Of a stretch of DNA of 55,811 bases, positions 30,281 through 39,231 are shown one piece after another. Location of the stretch: assembly GCF_027570075.1 (NCBI RefSeq), contig NZ_JAKMUS010000015.1, positions 1 through 55,811 of the forward strand, written 5' to 3'. A model generated the notes under the pieces. It was not told where the DNA came from. It worked only from the letters and a program-made list of their open reading frames with translations, and made no database searches. Position 1 is the stretch's first letter. The number at the start of each line of letters is the position of its first letter. Source of the stretch: Corynebacterium meitnerae. Its GTDB lineage: Bacteria > Actinomycetota > Actinomycetes > Mycobacteriales > Mycobacteriaceae. A program made the translations under genes and the position numbers.

Positions 30281-31222
30281 ATGGGCCGCAATGCTGATGA
30301 TGGCATTCACCGTTCCGACTTGTCCCCGCACGCTCAAAGTGTGTGGTTGCCAACAGGCACTCCGCGTGTGATCTACCTCGATGAAGCTGCGGCCGAAGCT
30401 CTCGGCGTGCGCACCGATGGCGCGCCCGTCGCTGTGGAAATCGGCTTCGATGCTGCGGGCGAGGTCGTCGCCCTCGTGGACGGCCACATCGTCGGCGAGC
30501 TCGATGGACCTGCGGGAATGGAGCTCAGCCCGTCCTTGCGGTTGCTGGAAAGCCGCGGGTTGATCGCGCTTGCGCATGGCGTTTTTTCGCTTATCGACGG
30601 CGCCCCAGCCCTCACCATCCACGCCGACCCCCTCGGCCCGACGCGGAGCCCATCTAGCCAACCGTCCAAGCACAACGAGGACTTCGCGGCGGATGCTGAA
30701 GCAGAAGCGGCAGCCAAGGCGGCGGATGCGGAGCGCACTCCGTCCGACCCTACGGGCCGGAAGTTTGAGTTCGCGTCCCTCCTCAACATGCAGATGGCCG
30801 CCGTGTTGTGCGCTGCCATCGCGCTGGGTGTGGTGGGGTTTATTGCGTACTACACCAGCACGGGTGAGCATGCTCGTGAGATCAATGCGTACGTGAATGA
30901 TTCGAGCGCGTCTAAGGCCACGAACTCTTCGCCTTCTTCACCAGCGTCGTCTTCTTCGGAGACAACGTCCGCGGAGGAATCCCCGTCATCTGAGACGGAG
31001 ACCTCCCCGGCGGAGCCTGCTCCTGCGAATCCGAATCCGGCACCTGCCCAGCAGAACTACCAGCCACTTCCGCCAACGCGCCCGCATGTGGACCCAGGCT
31101 ATGTACCGCCCGCCCCCGCACCGGCGCCTGCACCTGCTCCTGCTCCGGCGGCCCCGGTCCCCGCTCCGCAAGAAAACCCGAACGCCCCCGCGCCCGTGCC
31201 TATTCTGGAGTTCCAGTGGTAA
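30281..31222 (+). CDS. Single-span membrane protein with Pro/Ala-rich tail
   Basis: About 313 aa from the ATG at 30281 (GGAGGGG upstream). The N-terminal globular part (residues ~15-110) is followed by an Ala/Glu-rich linker, one membrane helix (MQMAAVLCAAIALGVVGFIAYY, about 175-196), then a Ser/Glu-rich stretch and a Pro/Ala repeat (PAPAPAPAPAP) reaching EFQW at the end. The topology suggests a cytoplasmic N-domain and a wall-spanning external tail. The last 7 nt overlap the next gene, implying co-transcription. No family recognised. Confidence 0.75.
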   Translation: MGRNADDGIHRSDLSPHAQSVWLPTGTPRVIYLDEAAAEALGVRTDGAPVAVEIGFDAAGEVVALVDGHIVGELDGPAGMELSPSLRLLESRGLIALAHGVFSLIDGAPALTIHADPLGPTRSPSSQPSKHNEDFAADAEAEAAAKAADAERTPSDPTGRKFEFASLLNMQMAAVLCAAIALGVVGFIAYYTSTGEHAREINAYVNDSSASKATNSSPSSPASSSSETTSAEESPSSETETSPAEPAPANPNPAPAQQNYQPLPPTRPHVDPGYVPPAPAPAPAPAPAPAAPVPAPQENPNAPAPVPILEFQW

Positions 31223-32238
31223 ACAACAACGACACTCCCGCCGAGGAGCCGAACCTCACCGAGCTCTACCCCTACGTTGCGCTGTACCCGCAAGCCACGA
31301 ACATTCACCCGAGCACTGGCCGCCTGGTCACCCTCGACGGTGTGGCCTTCAATGATGCGGGTGAGGTCGGGGACGAATTCCACGCCATCTTCAACTGTGG
31401 TGGGGATCCCGGACCACGCCACATGCACGGTGTGGATTACAGCTTGTTCGATCGCGCCCCGAAGTTTGGGCGCCACCTGCGCACCCTGGACCGCTTCATT
31501 GATGGACGCACGCTCATCGTCCACGATGCGCCATTTGCCTGGGGTTTCATTGTGTCCGAGTCACGCCGCGCAATGAACGCGGCTGCCCGGGCGAACCGTT
31601 CCCGTAACCGCAGGCAAGGGCGACGGAGGCAGCGGGTGGGGCATGTGCCGGCGCCGATTGGGATCGTCGATACGCTTGCGACTGCCCGGAAACAAGGAAA
31701 CGTCCTCACTGACGCCCGCCTTGATGCCGTGGCGGCCCAAGCTGGTGTTGAGCTGCCGCCTGTACAGGCAAGCGCCGCGCGCGCCGCTGAGCCTGAGGAG
31801 ACGACCTCGCGCCAGCGAACCCTCGCTTTAATGCAGCTCTACCTGCGACAACGTGAGGCTGGCGAGCTTGTTACTCGCACCCCCGATGAGTTGACCAATG
31901 ACCGCTTCGGGCTGCAGCGCTCCCGCATTCGCGTGCGGGCGGAAAAGGCTGAGCCCACGAAGGGCAACCCGGGAATCTACACCGCGAAATCTGGGCTGCG
32001 CCCCGGCATGGAAGTGGTGGTCACGGACGACGTGGCGATGGACCATGACGACATCATTCAAGCCATCCTCGACGCCGACATGACCTACACGGAGAAGCTC
32101 TCCCGCGAAACATCCCTGGTGATCAGCAACGTCACCGGCCCTGCCTCCGAACTGCGCGGCAAAGCCATGCACGCGGAGCGCAAGAACATTCCACTCATTA
32201 CGGACGAAGAGTTTTTTGCCGTCCTGCGCGAGCAATAA
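31216..32238 (+). CDS. DnaQ-like exonuclease-fold protein with BRCT domain, catalytic residues lost
   Basis: 340 aa, GTG start overlapping the previous gene, with GGAG at the right distance. Residues ~35-210 follow the epsilon/DEDD exonuclease pattern, but the acids are missing: ExoI reads LVTLDGVAFN (Asp41 kept, the second acid is Val43), ExoII reads VHDAPFAWGF (Ala108 for Asp), and the ExoIII His...Asp is absent after LDAVAAQAGVEL. Residues ~262-340 (LRPGMEVVVTDDVAMDHDDI, ETSLVISN, KAMHAERKNIPLITDEEFF) are a BRCT domain. It probably binds DNA or a partner rather than degrading DNA. Annotated relatives are often called DNA polymerase III epsilon. Confidence 0.75.
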   Translation: MVNNNDTPAEEPNLTELYPYVALYPQATNIHPSTGRLVTLDGVAFNDAGEVGDEFHAIFNCGGDPGPRHMHGVDYSLFDRAPKFGRHLRTLDRFIDGRTLIVHDAPFAWGFIVSESRRAMNAAARANRSRNRRQGRRRQRVGHVPAPIGIVDTLATARKQGNVLTDARLDAVAAQAGVELPPVQASAARAAEPEETTSRQRTLALMQLYLRQREAGELVTRTPDELTNDRFGLQRSRIRVRAEKAEPTKGNPGIYTAKSGLRPGMEVVVTDDVAMDHDDIIQAILDADMTYTEKLSRETSLVISNVTGPASELRGKAMHAERKNIPLITDEEFFAVLREQ

Positions 32239-32284
32239 GCGCGCCCTCACGGTGGCTGACCGTGATCGTCTAGAGTTTTAACCC

Positions 32285-33586
32285 ATGAGTTCGAGCACAC
32301 CCGGTAGCCACGGCACTGGGAAAACAGGGCCGTTTCAACGTTTGCGTTCCTCCGTCGCGGTCAGCGCGGCGAAGCTCGCAACCACCGCCTCCCGCGCAAC
32401 TGGGCGTGGTGCTGGCGGCATGATCGGCGGCCTCATTGCCGGCGCAATCGACCCGAATATCCTGGATCAGCTGGCCGGCCGCCCCACCATCTTGGTCACC
32501 GGTACGAATGGCAAGTCCACCACCACCCGCATGCTGGTGGGCGCGCTGCGCACAAAATTCACCGTGGCCACCAACGATGGCGGCGACAACATGGATGCCG
32601 GCATCATCTCCGCGCTCCTGGCCGATAAGTCCGCCTCCCACGTGGTGCTAGAGGTCGATGAGCTGCACGTTCCCGCCATCGTGCGCCGCCTCAAGCCCGA
32701 TGCCCTCGTGCTGCTCAACCTCACGCGCGACCAGCTGGACCGCGTCGGCGAGATCAACTCCATCGAGCGCGCCCTGCGCAAGACGGTGGAAATGCACCCG
32801 AGCATGACCGTCGTGGCTAACTGCGATGACGTGCTCATGACCTCCGTGGCCTTCGATGCCCCGAAGGTCGTCTGGGTCTCCGCCGGCGCCGGCTGGGTCG
32901 GTGATTCTGTATCCAACCCCCGCGGCGCAGGGCACATCGTGCGCACTGAGGAGGACTGGTACGCAACCAAGCAGCTTGCCAGCGGCCGCTCCTTCCGCCG
33001 CCCCACCCCCCAATGGACCGTCACTGATGAGGGCCTGACCTCCCCCGATGGCACCGTCCACCCTCTTAACCTGGCTCTGCCCGGCCGCGCTAACCGTGGC
33101 AACGCCGCCCAAGCCGTGGCCGCCGCAGTGGATGTCTACGGTGCCGACACCGCAGCCGCCATCGCCGCAACCGAGCAGGTCGACGACGTGGCCGGCCGCT
33201 ACACCACCATCACCTGGGGTGAGCACCACATCCACCTCCTCCTGGCTAAGAATCCCGCCGGATGGCAAGAAGCCCTGTCCATGGTGGACCGTGACGCTGA
33301 TGGCCTAGTCATCGCCGTCAATGGCCAACAGGGTGATGGCGAGGACCTCTCCTGGCTCTGGGACGTCAAGTTCGAAGAATTCGACGGCATCGCCGTCAAA
33401 GCCTCCGGCGAACGCGGCACCGACCTAGCGGTGCGCCTCCTCTACGCCGGCATCTCCCACGAGCTCATCCACGACCCCCTTAAAGCCATCAAGGCCTGCC
33501 CACCCGGACGCGTGGAGGTCCTGGCTAACTACACCGCGCTGCTCAACCTGAAGAACGCCCTGCTCAAGGAGGTCTCCCATGGCTAA
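32285..33586 (+). CDS. murT: Lipid II isoglutaminyl synthase, Mur-ligase-like subunit MurT
   Basis: 433 aa. The Mur ligase P-loop is VTGTNGKSTTTRML (residues ~71-84); an ATP/metal site is at LNLTRDQLDRVGE, and the C-terminal DUF1727 domain carries the partner interface. With GatD it amidates the D-glutamate of lipid II to isoglutamine. The region where MurT usually has a Cys4 zinc ribbon reads VSNPRGAGHIVRTEEDWYATKQ (about residues 209-230) without any cysteine. murT overlaps gatD by 8 nt. Confidence 0.93.
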   Translation: MSSSTPGSHGTGKTGPFQRLRSSVAVSAAKLATTASRATGRGAGGMIGGLIAGAIDPNILDQLAGRPTILVTGTNGKSTTTRMLVGALRTKFTVATNDGGDNMDAGIISALLADKSASHVVLEVDELHVPAIVRRLKPDALVLLNLTRDQLDRVGEINSIERALRKTVEMHPSMTVVANCDDVLMTSVAFDAPKVVWVSAGAGWVGDSVSNPRGAGHIVRTEEDWYATKQLASGRSFRRPTPQWTVTDEGLTSPDGTVHPLNLALPGRANRGNAAQAVAAAVDVYGADTAAAIAATEQVDDVAGRYTTITWGEHHIHLLLAKNPAGWQEALSMVDRDADGLVIAVNGQQGDGEDLSWLWDVKFEEFDGIAVKASGERGTDLAVRLLYAGISHELIHDPLKAIKACPPGRVEVLANYTALLNLKNALLKEVSHG

Positions 33587-34301
33587 GAAGCTGACCATCG
33601 GCCTCATCCTGCCCGACATCCTGGGCACCTACGGCGATGATGGAAACGCCCTCGTCCTGCGCGGCCGCGCCCGCATGCGTGGCATCGACGCCGACATCAT
33701 CCCCTTTAAGCTCGGCGACGCCATCCCCGACGACCTCTCCGTCTACACCCTCGGCGGTGGCGAGGACTCCGCCCAGGTACTCGCCGCGGAACACCTCATC
33801 GCCGACGGTGGCCTTACCCGCGCCGCAGCCAACCAGCGCCCCATTTTCGCAGTATGCGCCGGCCTTCAGGTCCTCGGCGTTTCCTTCCGCGCCCACGGCA
33901 AGCTCGTCGACGGCCTCAGGCTTATCGACGCCACCACCACCCCCCTCCCCTCCCGCTCCATCGGCGAAGTAGTGTCCACGCCCACTCACGCCGGGATCAC
34001 CAAAGAGTTGACCCAGCCACTCACCGGTTTTGAAAACCACCTGGGCGGCACCGTCCTCGGCCCTGACGCCCAACCCCTGGGCACTATCCGCACCGGCAAC
34101 GGCAACGCCGCTGGCGGCACGAACGGGGAAGGCGCAGTTCAGGGCAGCGTCATCGCAACCTACATGCATGGCCCCGCCCTGGCCCGCAATCCGGAATTGG
34201 CCGATCTCCTTCTCGCCCGCGCCCTCGGTATCCCCCTCGCTGACCTCGAGCCCCTCGAGCTTCCCGAGGTCGACCGCCTCCGCGCCGAGCGCATGCGCTA
34301 A
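33579..34301 (+). CDS. gatD: Lipid II isoglutaminyl synthase, glutamine amidotransferase subunit GatD
   Basis: 240 aa class I-type glutaminase. The nucleophile is Cys93 in IFAVCAGLQVLG and the catalytic His197 in ATYMHGPALARNPELAD. It provides ammonia from glutamine to MurT for amidation of peptidoglycan precursors. It starts within the murT end (overlap 8 nt) after AAGGAGG. A GC-rich tandem repeat and a long hairpin follow. Confidence 0.93.
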   Translation: MAKKLTIGLILPDILGTYGDDGNALVLRGRARMRGIDADIIPFKLGDAIPDDLSVYTLGGGEDSAQVLAAEHLIADGGLTRAAANQRPIFAVCAGLQVLGVSFRAHGKLVDGLRLIDATTTPLPSRSIGEVVSTPTHAGITKELTQPLTGFENHLGGTVLGPDAQPLGTIRTGNGNAAGGTNGEGAVQGSVIATYMHGPALARNPELADLLLARALGIPLADLEPLELPEVDRLRAERMR

Positions 34302-34308
34302 CCCCGCG

Positions 34309-34392
34309 CCCCGCGCCTCTCCCCGCTGCCCCCGCACCCCGCGCCTCTCCCCGCTGCCCCCGCACCCCGCGCCTCTCCCCGCTGCCCCCGCG
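34309..34392. repeat. Three tandem copies of a 28-bp C-rich unit
   Basis: The unit begins CCCCGCGCCTCTCCCC and ends GCTGCCCCCGCA; copies are at 34309-34336, 34337-34364 and 34365-34392 (the last with one change at its end). It lies directly after the gatD stop. The unit is not a multiple of three and the copies are nearly identical, so a recent expansion is likely. Confidence 0.85.
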
Positions 34393-34396
34393 CGGC

Positions 34397-34488
34397 AAGT
34401 TAGTCCCGTCCGGGCCGCCCTTGCAAAACCCCAGGTCAAATGTTGCCTATGTGATTTGTGGGACTCACATCGCGGACGGGACTAACTT
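34397..34488. repeat. Long hairpin element 2 with core GCAAAACCCCAGGTCA
   Basis: Perfect 16-bp arms AAGTTAGTCCCGTCCG (34397-34412) and CGGACGGGACTAACTT (34473-34488). The loop contains GCAAAACCCCAGGTCA at 34423-34438, identical to element 1 at 17930-17945, and a smaller inner stem ATGTGA/TCACAT. It lies between convergent gatD and recR and has no T-run. Confidence 0.7.
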
Positions 34489-34521
34489 CGCCATTGAAGA
34501 CGGCTACCACAAGCAGCGGTG

Positions 34522-35157
34522 CTACAACTTCAGTCGGCCGGTGAGGGCGCGCGAGAGGGTGAGCTCGTCGACGAACTCCAAGTCCCCACCCAACGGCATG
34601 CCCGAGGCCAGGCGCGAGACGGTGAGATCCGGGAAGTCCTTCAACAGCCGCGCCAGGTAGGAGGCGGTAGCCTCCCCTTCGGTGTCGGGGTCGGTGGCCA
34701 GGATGACCTCGTGGATCACGGGGTTGTCCTCCGGAGCAACGCCATCGAGGTCCGGCAAGACCCCACCGATGCGTTGCAGGAGACTGGAGATAGCAAGGTC
34801 CTTCGGCCCCACATTTGCCAACGGATCCAGTGCCCCACCGAGCACGTGGTAGCGGCCGGTGTACTCACCAGTCCGCTCGATTACTTGGATGTCCTTGGCG
34901 TCTTCAACTACACAGATCAGCCCGGCGTCCCGGCCACTATCAGCACAGACGCGACAGATCTCTTCACGGGAGACGTTGTTGCAGATCCGGCAGAAAGCTA
35001 CACCATCGCGGACGGCAGCGAGTGCCGCTCGCAGCCTATCGATGTCATCCGGATCCGTCTTCAGAAGATGGAACGCAATGCGTTGCGCGCTTTTGGGGCC
35101 GACGCCGGGTAGGCGGGAAAACTCGTCGATAAGGTCCTGGAGCGGTCCTTCAAACAT
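34522..35157 (-). CDS. recR: Recombination protein RecR
   Basis: 211 aa. N-terminal helix-hairpin-helix ([17 protein letters not shown]), Cys4 zinc site ([17 protein letters not shown]), and Toprim domain ([34 protein letters not shown]). It works with RecO and RecF in loading RecA at gaps. It follows ybaB after a terminator, so it may have its own promoter within the 59-bp gap or rely on readthrough. Confidence 0.97.
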   Translation of the reverse strand: MFEGPLQDLIDEFSRLPGVGPKSAQRIAFHLLKTDPDDIDRLRAALAAVRDGVAFCRICNNVSREEICRVCADSGRDAGLICVVEDAKDIQVIERTGEYTGRYHVLGGALDPLANVGPKDLAISSLLQRIGGVLPDLDGVAPEDNPVIHEVILATDPDTEGEATASYLARLLKDFPDLTVSRLASGMPLGGDLEFVDELTLSRALTGRLKL

Positions 35158-35175
35158 GGTTCCTCCTCACAGAAA

Positions 35176-35197
35176 AACGGGGCCCTAAGGCCCCGTT
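35176..35197 (-). terminator. Terminator between ybaB and recR
   Basis: Stem AACGGGGCC / GGCCCCGTT with a 4-nt loop, followed on the minus strand by TTTC. It interrupts the otherwise common dnaX-ybaB-recR operon and may lower recR expression. Confidence 0.8.
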
Positions 35198-35216
35198 GCG
35201 CTAGACCTAACTAGGA

Positions 35217-35576
35217 CTAGTTGCCACCGAACATCTGGGTGAAATCATTGCCACCGTCAGCCGGCTGCTGGGTCAGCGGACCGATCTTCTCCTGTGCGAG
35301 CTGACCAGCCTTGGTGTGCGCATCGCGGTAAGCAGCGAGGATCAGGTCCTGCAGGGTCTCCACATCGTTGGGGTCCACTGCCTCCGGGCTGATGGTCAGG
35401 TCCGTGATCTCGGCGCCACCGGTCATGGTGACATTCACAAGACCGCCACCTGCGGTGCCCTGGACGACAGCTGCGAGGATCTCCTCCTGTGCGCGCTGGA
35501 TCTGTGCCTGGACCTCAGCCGCCTGGCGGATGAGTTCCTGCATATCGGGCATACCTGGCTGCTCTGGCTGAGTCAT
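35217..35576 (-). CDS. ybaB: YbaB/EbfC family nucleoid-associated protein
   Basis: 119 aa. The family signature spans QAQIQRAQEEILAAVVQGTAGGGLVNVTM and ISPEAVDPNDVETLQDLILAAY. A homodimer that binds DNA with little sequence preference; commonly between dnaX and recR, as here. Start ATG at 35576. Confidence 0.95.
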   Translation of the reverse strand: MTQPEQPGMPDMQELIRQAAEVQAQIQRAQEEILAAVVQGTAGGGLVNVTMTGGAEITDLTISPEAVDPNDVETLQDLILAAYRDAHTKAGQLAQEKIGPLTQQPADGGNDFTQMFGGN

Positions 35577-35634
35577 AGTGTTGAACCTTTCTTCAAAACG
35601 TTAATCAGATCTGGCCACTAGTGTACCGGCTGTT

Positions 35635-37710
35635 TTACAGCGGCCGCGCGCCGAGTTCCTCCGCGAGCAAGTCCATGGCCACCTCGGTGGGATTCCGGCG
35701 GTCAAGCTCCCCAGCCTCCATGGACTGGTCGACCATGTCCCGTTCCTCGTCCTCCCGGGTGTACTCCGGCGCGTCCGGTTCGTCCGGGTCGGAGGGCTCC
35801 GGTGGGAGTGGCGCCCCGTCGCTGAAATGCTCAGCTTGCTTCTCGACGTCCTCTTCCCCACCAACCTTCCTCGCCGGCCGCGCCCACGGATCAGAGGATT
35901 TCGCAGCATCAGCCGCTGCCGCCGCCGCTGCAGCCGCAGCTCCTGTTTCTGCTGGCGCTGGGGATGGCGGGGTTGGAAGTGGAGTTGGTTCCTGCTTCTG
36001 CTGCTGGGGTTCTTTCGCTACTTCCGCTTCAGCCAGTGCGGCCCGCGGGTTCCACGCCGCCGGCTCATCCTTTGCTGGGCTGAAGCCCTCGGCTTTTGGG
36101 TCCGTGCCCACCACGCAGCGCACAGCAATCGTGGTACCAAGTTTTTCACTCAGAGCAGCAACGATGTCCTTGTTGTTGTGCTCAGAGTTGATGCGCTCTG
36201 CCAACGCTCCTGTGTTGTGACCGACCACCAAGGTAGTGCCTTCCATCCCCAGCGGTTTGGCTTCCGCGAGCATGATCTCAGCGACCTTGTTGCGCTCACC
36301 GACAAACTGCCTCAGGGTGATCCATTCCTTATGGATCCGCTCCATGAGATCTTCGCTCGACTGCGCAGCGGCAGGCTGGGAGGGTTCCGGCTCGGGCGTT
36401 GGAGCTGGCTGTGGGGCCGCAGGTTGAGGCTCCGGCTTGGGTGCCTCGCGCGGCGCCGGGGTGGACTGGGACGCCGGCTTCGCGGTGGCCTGGACTGCGG
36501 CGGCAGCGGCCAGGGCAGCGGCGGCACCACGAGGCTGGTTTCCCACGCCGGTGGCGGCAGCGGAAGCGTCGCGGATTTCTTCCAGTCCGGTGACTGCAGC
36601 CGGGGCTTGGGTGCCGGCGGCGACGCCGAGGAGGTGCGCCATCATGATCTCCAGGAGCAGGCGCGGGGAGGTGGCGCCGCGGAGGGAGGTGATGCGCTCA
36701 TTGACCTCGGTAGCCAGGGCAGCGAGCTGGTTGCCGGGGAACTTGTCGGCTTCGGCAGCAAGGATCTGTGCGCGGTCAGCAGGGGCATCAACGAGGCCCT
36801 GGCCGAAAGCGTCCGGAACAGCGTGAATGATCATCAGGTCACGCAGGCGGTCCAGCAGATCAATGGCAAAGCGGCGGGGTTCGTGGCCGGCTTCGATGAC
36901 GTCGTCGACGGTCTGGAAGAGGGCGGCGGCGTCGCGGGAGGCGAGGGCGTCCACGGTTGCGTCGATAAGCGAGAGGTCGGTGACCCCAAGGAGCGGTAAG
37001 GCGAGCTCGTACGTGAGACCCTCCGGGCCGGCGCCGGCGAGGAGCTGATCGAGGATGGACAGCGTGTCACGCGGCGACCCGCCACCGGCGCGGATGACCA
37101 GTGGGTACACATTTTCGTCGACGGTGACACCTTCCGCGGCGACCGTGCGCTCGACGAGCTGGCGCATCGCCTGCGGTGTGAGCAGGCGGAACGGGTAATG
37201 GTGGGTGCGCGAGCGGATGGTGCCGATGATCTTTTCCGGCTCCGTCGTCGCAAAAATGAACACGAGGTGCTCCGGCGGCTCCTCCACGATCTTCAACAGG
37301 GCATTCGCGCCCGCGCCGGTGATCATGTGGGCCTCATCGATGATGAACACGCGGTAGCGCGATTCCGCCGGCGCGAAGTACGCACGTTCGCGCAGCTCAC
37401 GCATCTCATCGACGCCACCGTTCGAGGCGGCATCCATCTCCGTCACATCAAGGTTGCCCGGACCACCCGGCGCGAGCGACACACACGACGGGCACACGCC
37501 ACACGGCGTTGATGTCGGGCCTTCCGCACAGTTCAACGAACGCGCCAGAATGCGTGCCGACGACGTCTTACCCGTCCCCCTCGGCCCCGAGAACAAATAA
37601 GCGTGATTGACGCGCCCATTGTCCAGCGCCGTGGACAGCGGGCGGGTCACCTGCTCCTGCCCAATCATCTCGGCGAACGAGGACGGGCGATACTTCCGGT
37701 ACAAAGCCAC
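35635..37710 (-). CDS. dnaX: DNA polymerase III subunits gamma and tau
   Basis: 691 aa clamp-loader ATPase. P-loop SGPRGTGKTSSARIL, zinc-binding cysteines (NCAEG...CGVCPSC), Walker B FIIDEAHMI and sensor FATTEPEKI. Residues beyond ~370 are Pro/Ala/Glu-rich linkers and a tau-like C-terminal domain near WITLRQFVGERNKVAEIMLAE. I saw no obvious frameshift signal for a separate gamma product. It begins the dnaX-ybaB cluster. Confidence 0.95.
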   Translation of the reverse strand: MALYRKYRPSSFAEMIGQEQVTRPLSTALDNGRVNHAYLFSGPRGTGKTSSARILARSLNCAEGPTSTPCGVCPSCVSLAPGGPGNLDVTEMDAASNGGVDEMRELRERAYFAPAESRYRVFIIDEAHMITGAGANALLKIVEEPPEHLVFIFATTEPEKIIGTIRSRTHHYPFRLLTPQAMRQLVERTVAAEGVTVDENVYPLVIRAGGGSPRDTLSILDQLLAGAGPEGLTYELALPLLGVTDLSLIDATVDALASRDAAALFQTVDDVIEAGHEPRRFAIDLLDRLRDLMIIHAVPDAFGQGLVDAPADRAQILAAEADKFPGNQLAALATEVNERITSLRGATSPRLLLEIMMAHLLGVAAGTQAPAAVTGLEEIRDASAAATGVGNQPRGAAAALAAAAAVQATAKPASQSTPAPREAPKPEPQPAAPQPAPTPEPEPSQPAAAQSSEDLMERIHKEWITLRQFVGERNKVAEIMLAEAKPLGMEGTTLVVGHNTGALAERINSEHNNKDIVAALSEKLGTTIAVRCVVGTDPKAEGFSPAKDEPAAWNPRAALAEAEVAKEPQQQKQEPTPLPTPPSPAPAETGAAAAAAAAAADAAKSSDPWARPARKVGGEEDVEKQAEHFSDGAPLPPEPSDPDEPDAPEYTREDEERDMVDQSMEAGELDRRNPTEVAMDLLAEELGARPL

Positions 37711-37839
37711 GGTTTCACCCTACTAGGCACCTAGGACACTCACCCGCGCCCTAGCCCGTTTGGTGTGGACTCAGGGCTCCAGTGTCTGGGAAACGGGGCA
37801 GCGTTGAAAGTGTCCTATCACCGCGAGGTACCTGAGGCG

Positions 37840-39231
37840 CTAGTCGTTGAGGCGGCCGGTCTCAGTAAGCACGCGCTCGCGGAGTTCGCCCGTGGCGGCG
37901 ACGGCGGCAATGCAGCCGGCGAGAACAAGCGCGATCAGGGCAGCGAAGAGGGTGAGCTGGGGTAACACGTCGACGGGAACGGCGACCATGACGAAGCCCA
38001 GCAGGTTGCCCATGCCGAAGCCCAATAGGGTGACCAGCACCATTGGTACGCCGATCTCTCGGATAGCCACGGAGGTGTGGTACTTCGCGGGCGCACCAAC
38101 GAAGTAAAGGGACTTGGTCAGCTGCTTCTGCTCCACCACAGCCAACGCCTGGGTGAGCAGTGTGGAGGCAACGAGGAGGATGGCACCAAAGACCGCAGTG
38201 AGGGCCACTCCTGTGGGAATATCGCCGGTGATCATATTTAGGGCCGGGTCTGCGTCGATTTCTGGGATGGCAGAGATCCAGCTACTGATACCAGCGGTAA
38301 ATGCAAGGAAGTACAGCGCAGCGACACGCTTCCACGTCGTCCTTGCGCCGCGTCCGACGCGGCGGGTGGCCACGTAGTTGGCGGAGCCAGGAAGCAGGTA
38401 GCTGAATCGGGCGATCAACTGGATCACACCGACCGCGATGAGAGCGTTGACCATTAATACGCCGGCAACGACGACGAGCAGCATGATGAAGTCCATGGCA
38501 TTGGCGCCCGGCGCGATCGTTAGTGTGCTCAAGTAACGGTACAGGGCAAAAGCTGCCACAAGCGAGATGACCAGAGTGATCGCACTTTGCCCCTTTGGCG
38601 GAATCTTCTTGGTCACTCCCAGTGGGGTAACAGCCACACGGCGCAGGGCGAGCCAGACAGACGCTGCGGCCAAAACGAGCACCACGAGCCAGGCAACAGG
38701 CACGATCCACCAGGTGAACATCTCCCATGTGCCGATGCGCTTTTCTTGGAAGGTCAGCAGCGACCATGCAGGAACACTGACCAGGTACAGCACAGTGCCA
38801 ATGCCAAGGCCGACGAGTGCCTGGCGCAACGCGTCGAGAATCATCATTCCGCGCACTTGGCCGGAGGTCGCGCCGATCAGGCGCAGAATCGCCAACTGTT
38901 CTTCACGCCCACCGAGATTCGCACGCGCAGCCTGAGTAAGCAGGCCGAGCAAGGTTGGCACCACCAGCAATGATGCGAAGAGAGCAAGGAAGACGTAGCT
39001 CAACGTAAGTAGGCCGTCGAGGTCTGCGTCGATCACCCTCACCGCCTCATGCGGGTGCCACATGCGTTGCGCGAACATCCACGTTCCGGCAGCCAGGGTG
39101 CACAGGATCCAGGTGGACACCGAGAATGCCACGAGCGACAAGGCACGGACCCAACGTTCGCCGGTCTGGCGTTGTGCGCGGCCCTCTGCGGTGGAGGACT
39201 GCGCAGCGGTCATCAGTGTCATGGCGCTCAT
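37840..39231 (-). CDS. ABC transporter permease (FtsX/MacB type)
   Basis: 463 aa with about eight to ten membrane helices and the FtsX-like domain in two halves (VSTWILCTLAAGTWMF, FLALFASLLVVPTLLGLLTQAARANLGGREEQLAILRLIGATSGQVRGMM, then a second set near the C-terminus). It lacks the large extracellular domain of MacB. Start overlaps the ATPase gene by 4 nt. With the divergent two-component system it probably forms a stress-responsive export or sensing module, as for peptide antibiotics; the substrate is unknown. Confidence 0.85.
   Translation of the reverse strand: MSAMTLMTAAQSSTAEGRAQRQTGERWVRALSLVAFSVSTWILCTLAAGTWMFAQRMWHPHEAVRVIDADLDGLLTLSYVFLALFASLLVVPTLLGLLTQAARANLGGREEQLAILRLIGATSGQVRGMMILDALRQALVGLGIGTVLYLVSVPAWSLLTFQEKRIGTWEMFTWWIVPVAWLVVLVLAAASVWLALRRVAVTPLGVTKKIPPKGQSAITLVISLVAAFALYRYLSTLTIAPGANAMDFIMLLVVVAGVLMVNALIAVGVIQLIARFSYLLPGSANYVATRRVGRGARTTWKRVAALYFLAFTAGISSWISAIPEIDADPALNMITGDIPTGVALTAVFGAILLVASTLLTQALAVVEQKQLTKSLYFVGAPAKYHTSVAIREIGVPMVLVTLLGFGMGNLLGFVMVAVPVDVLPQLTLFAALIALVLAGCIAAVAATGELRERVLTETGRLND

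Noticed and set aside
34302..34392. CRISPR array
   Set aside because: The 28-bp units are directly adjacent with no spacers, so this is a simple tandem repeat; no cas genes are present.
35635..37710. Programmed frameshift in dnaX giving gamma
   Set aside because: No A/T-rich slippery run followed by a stop was seen in the relevant region.
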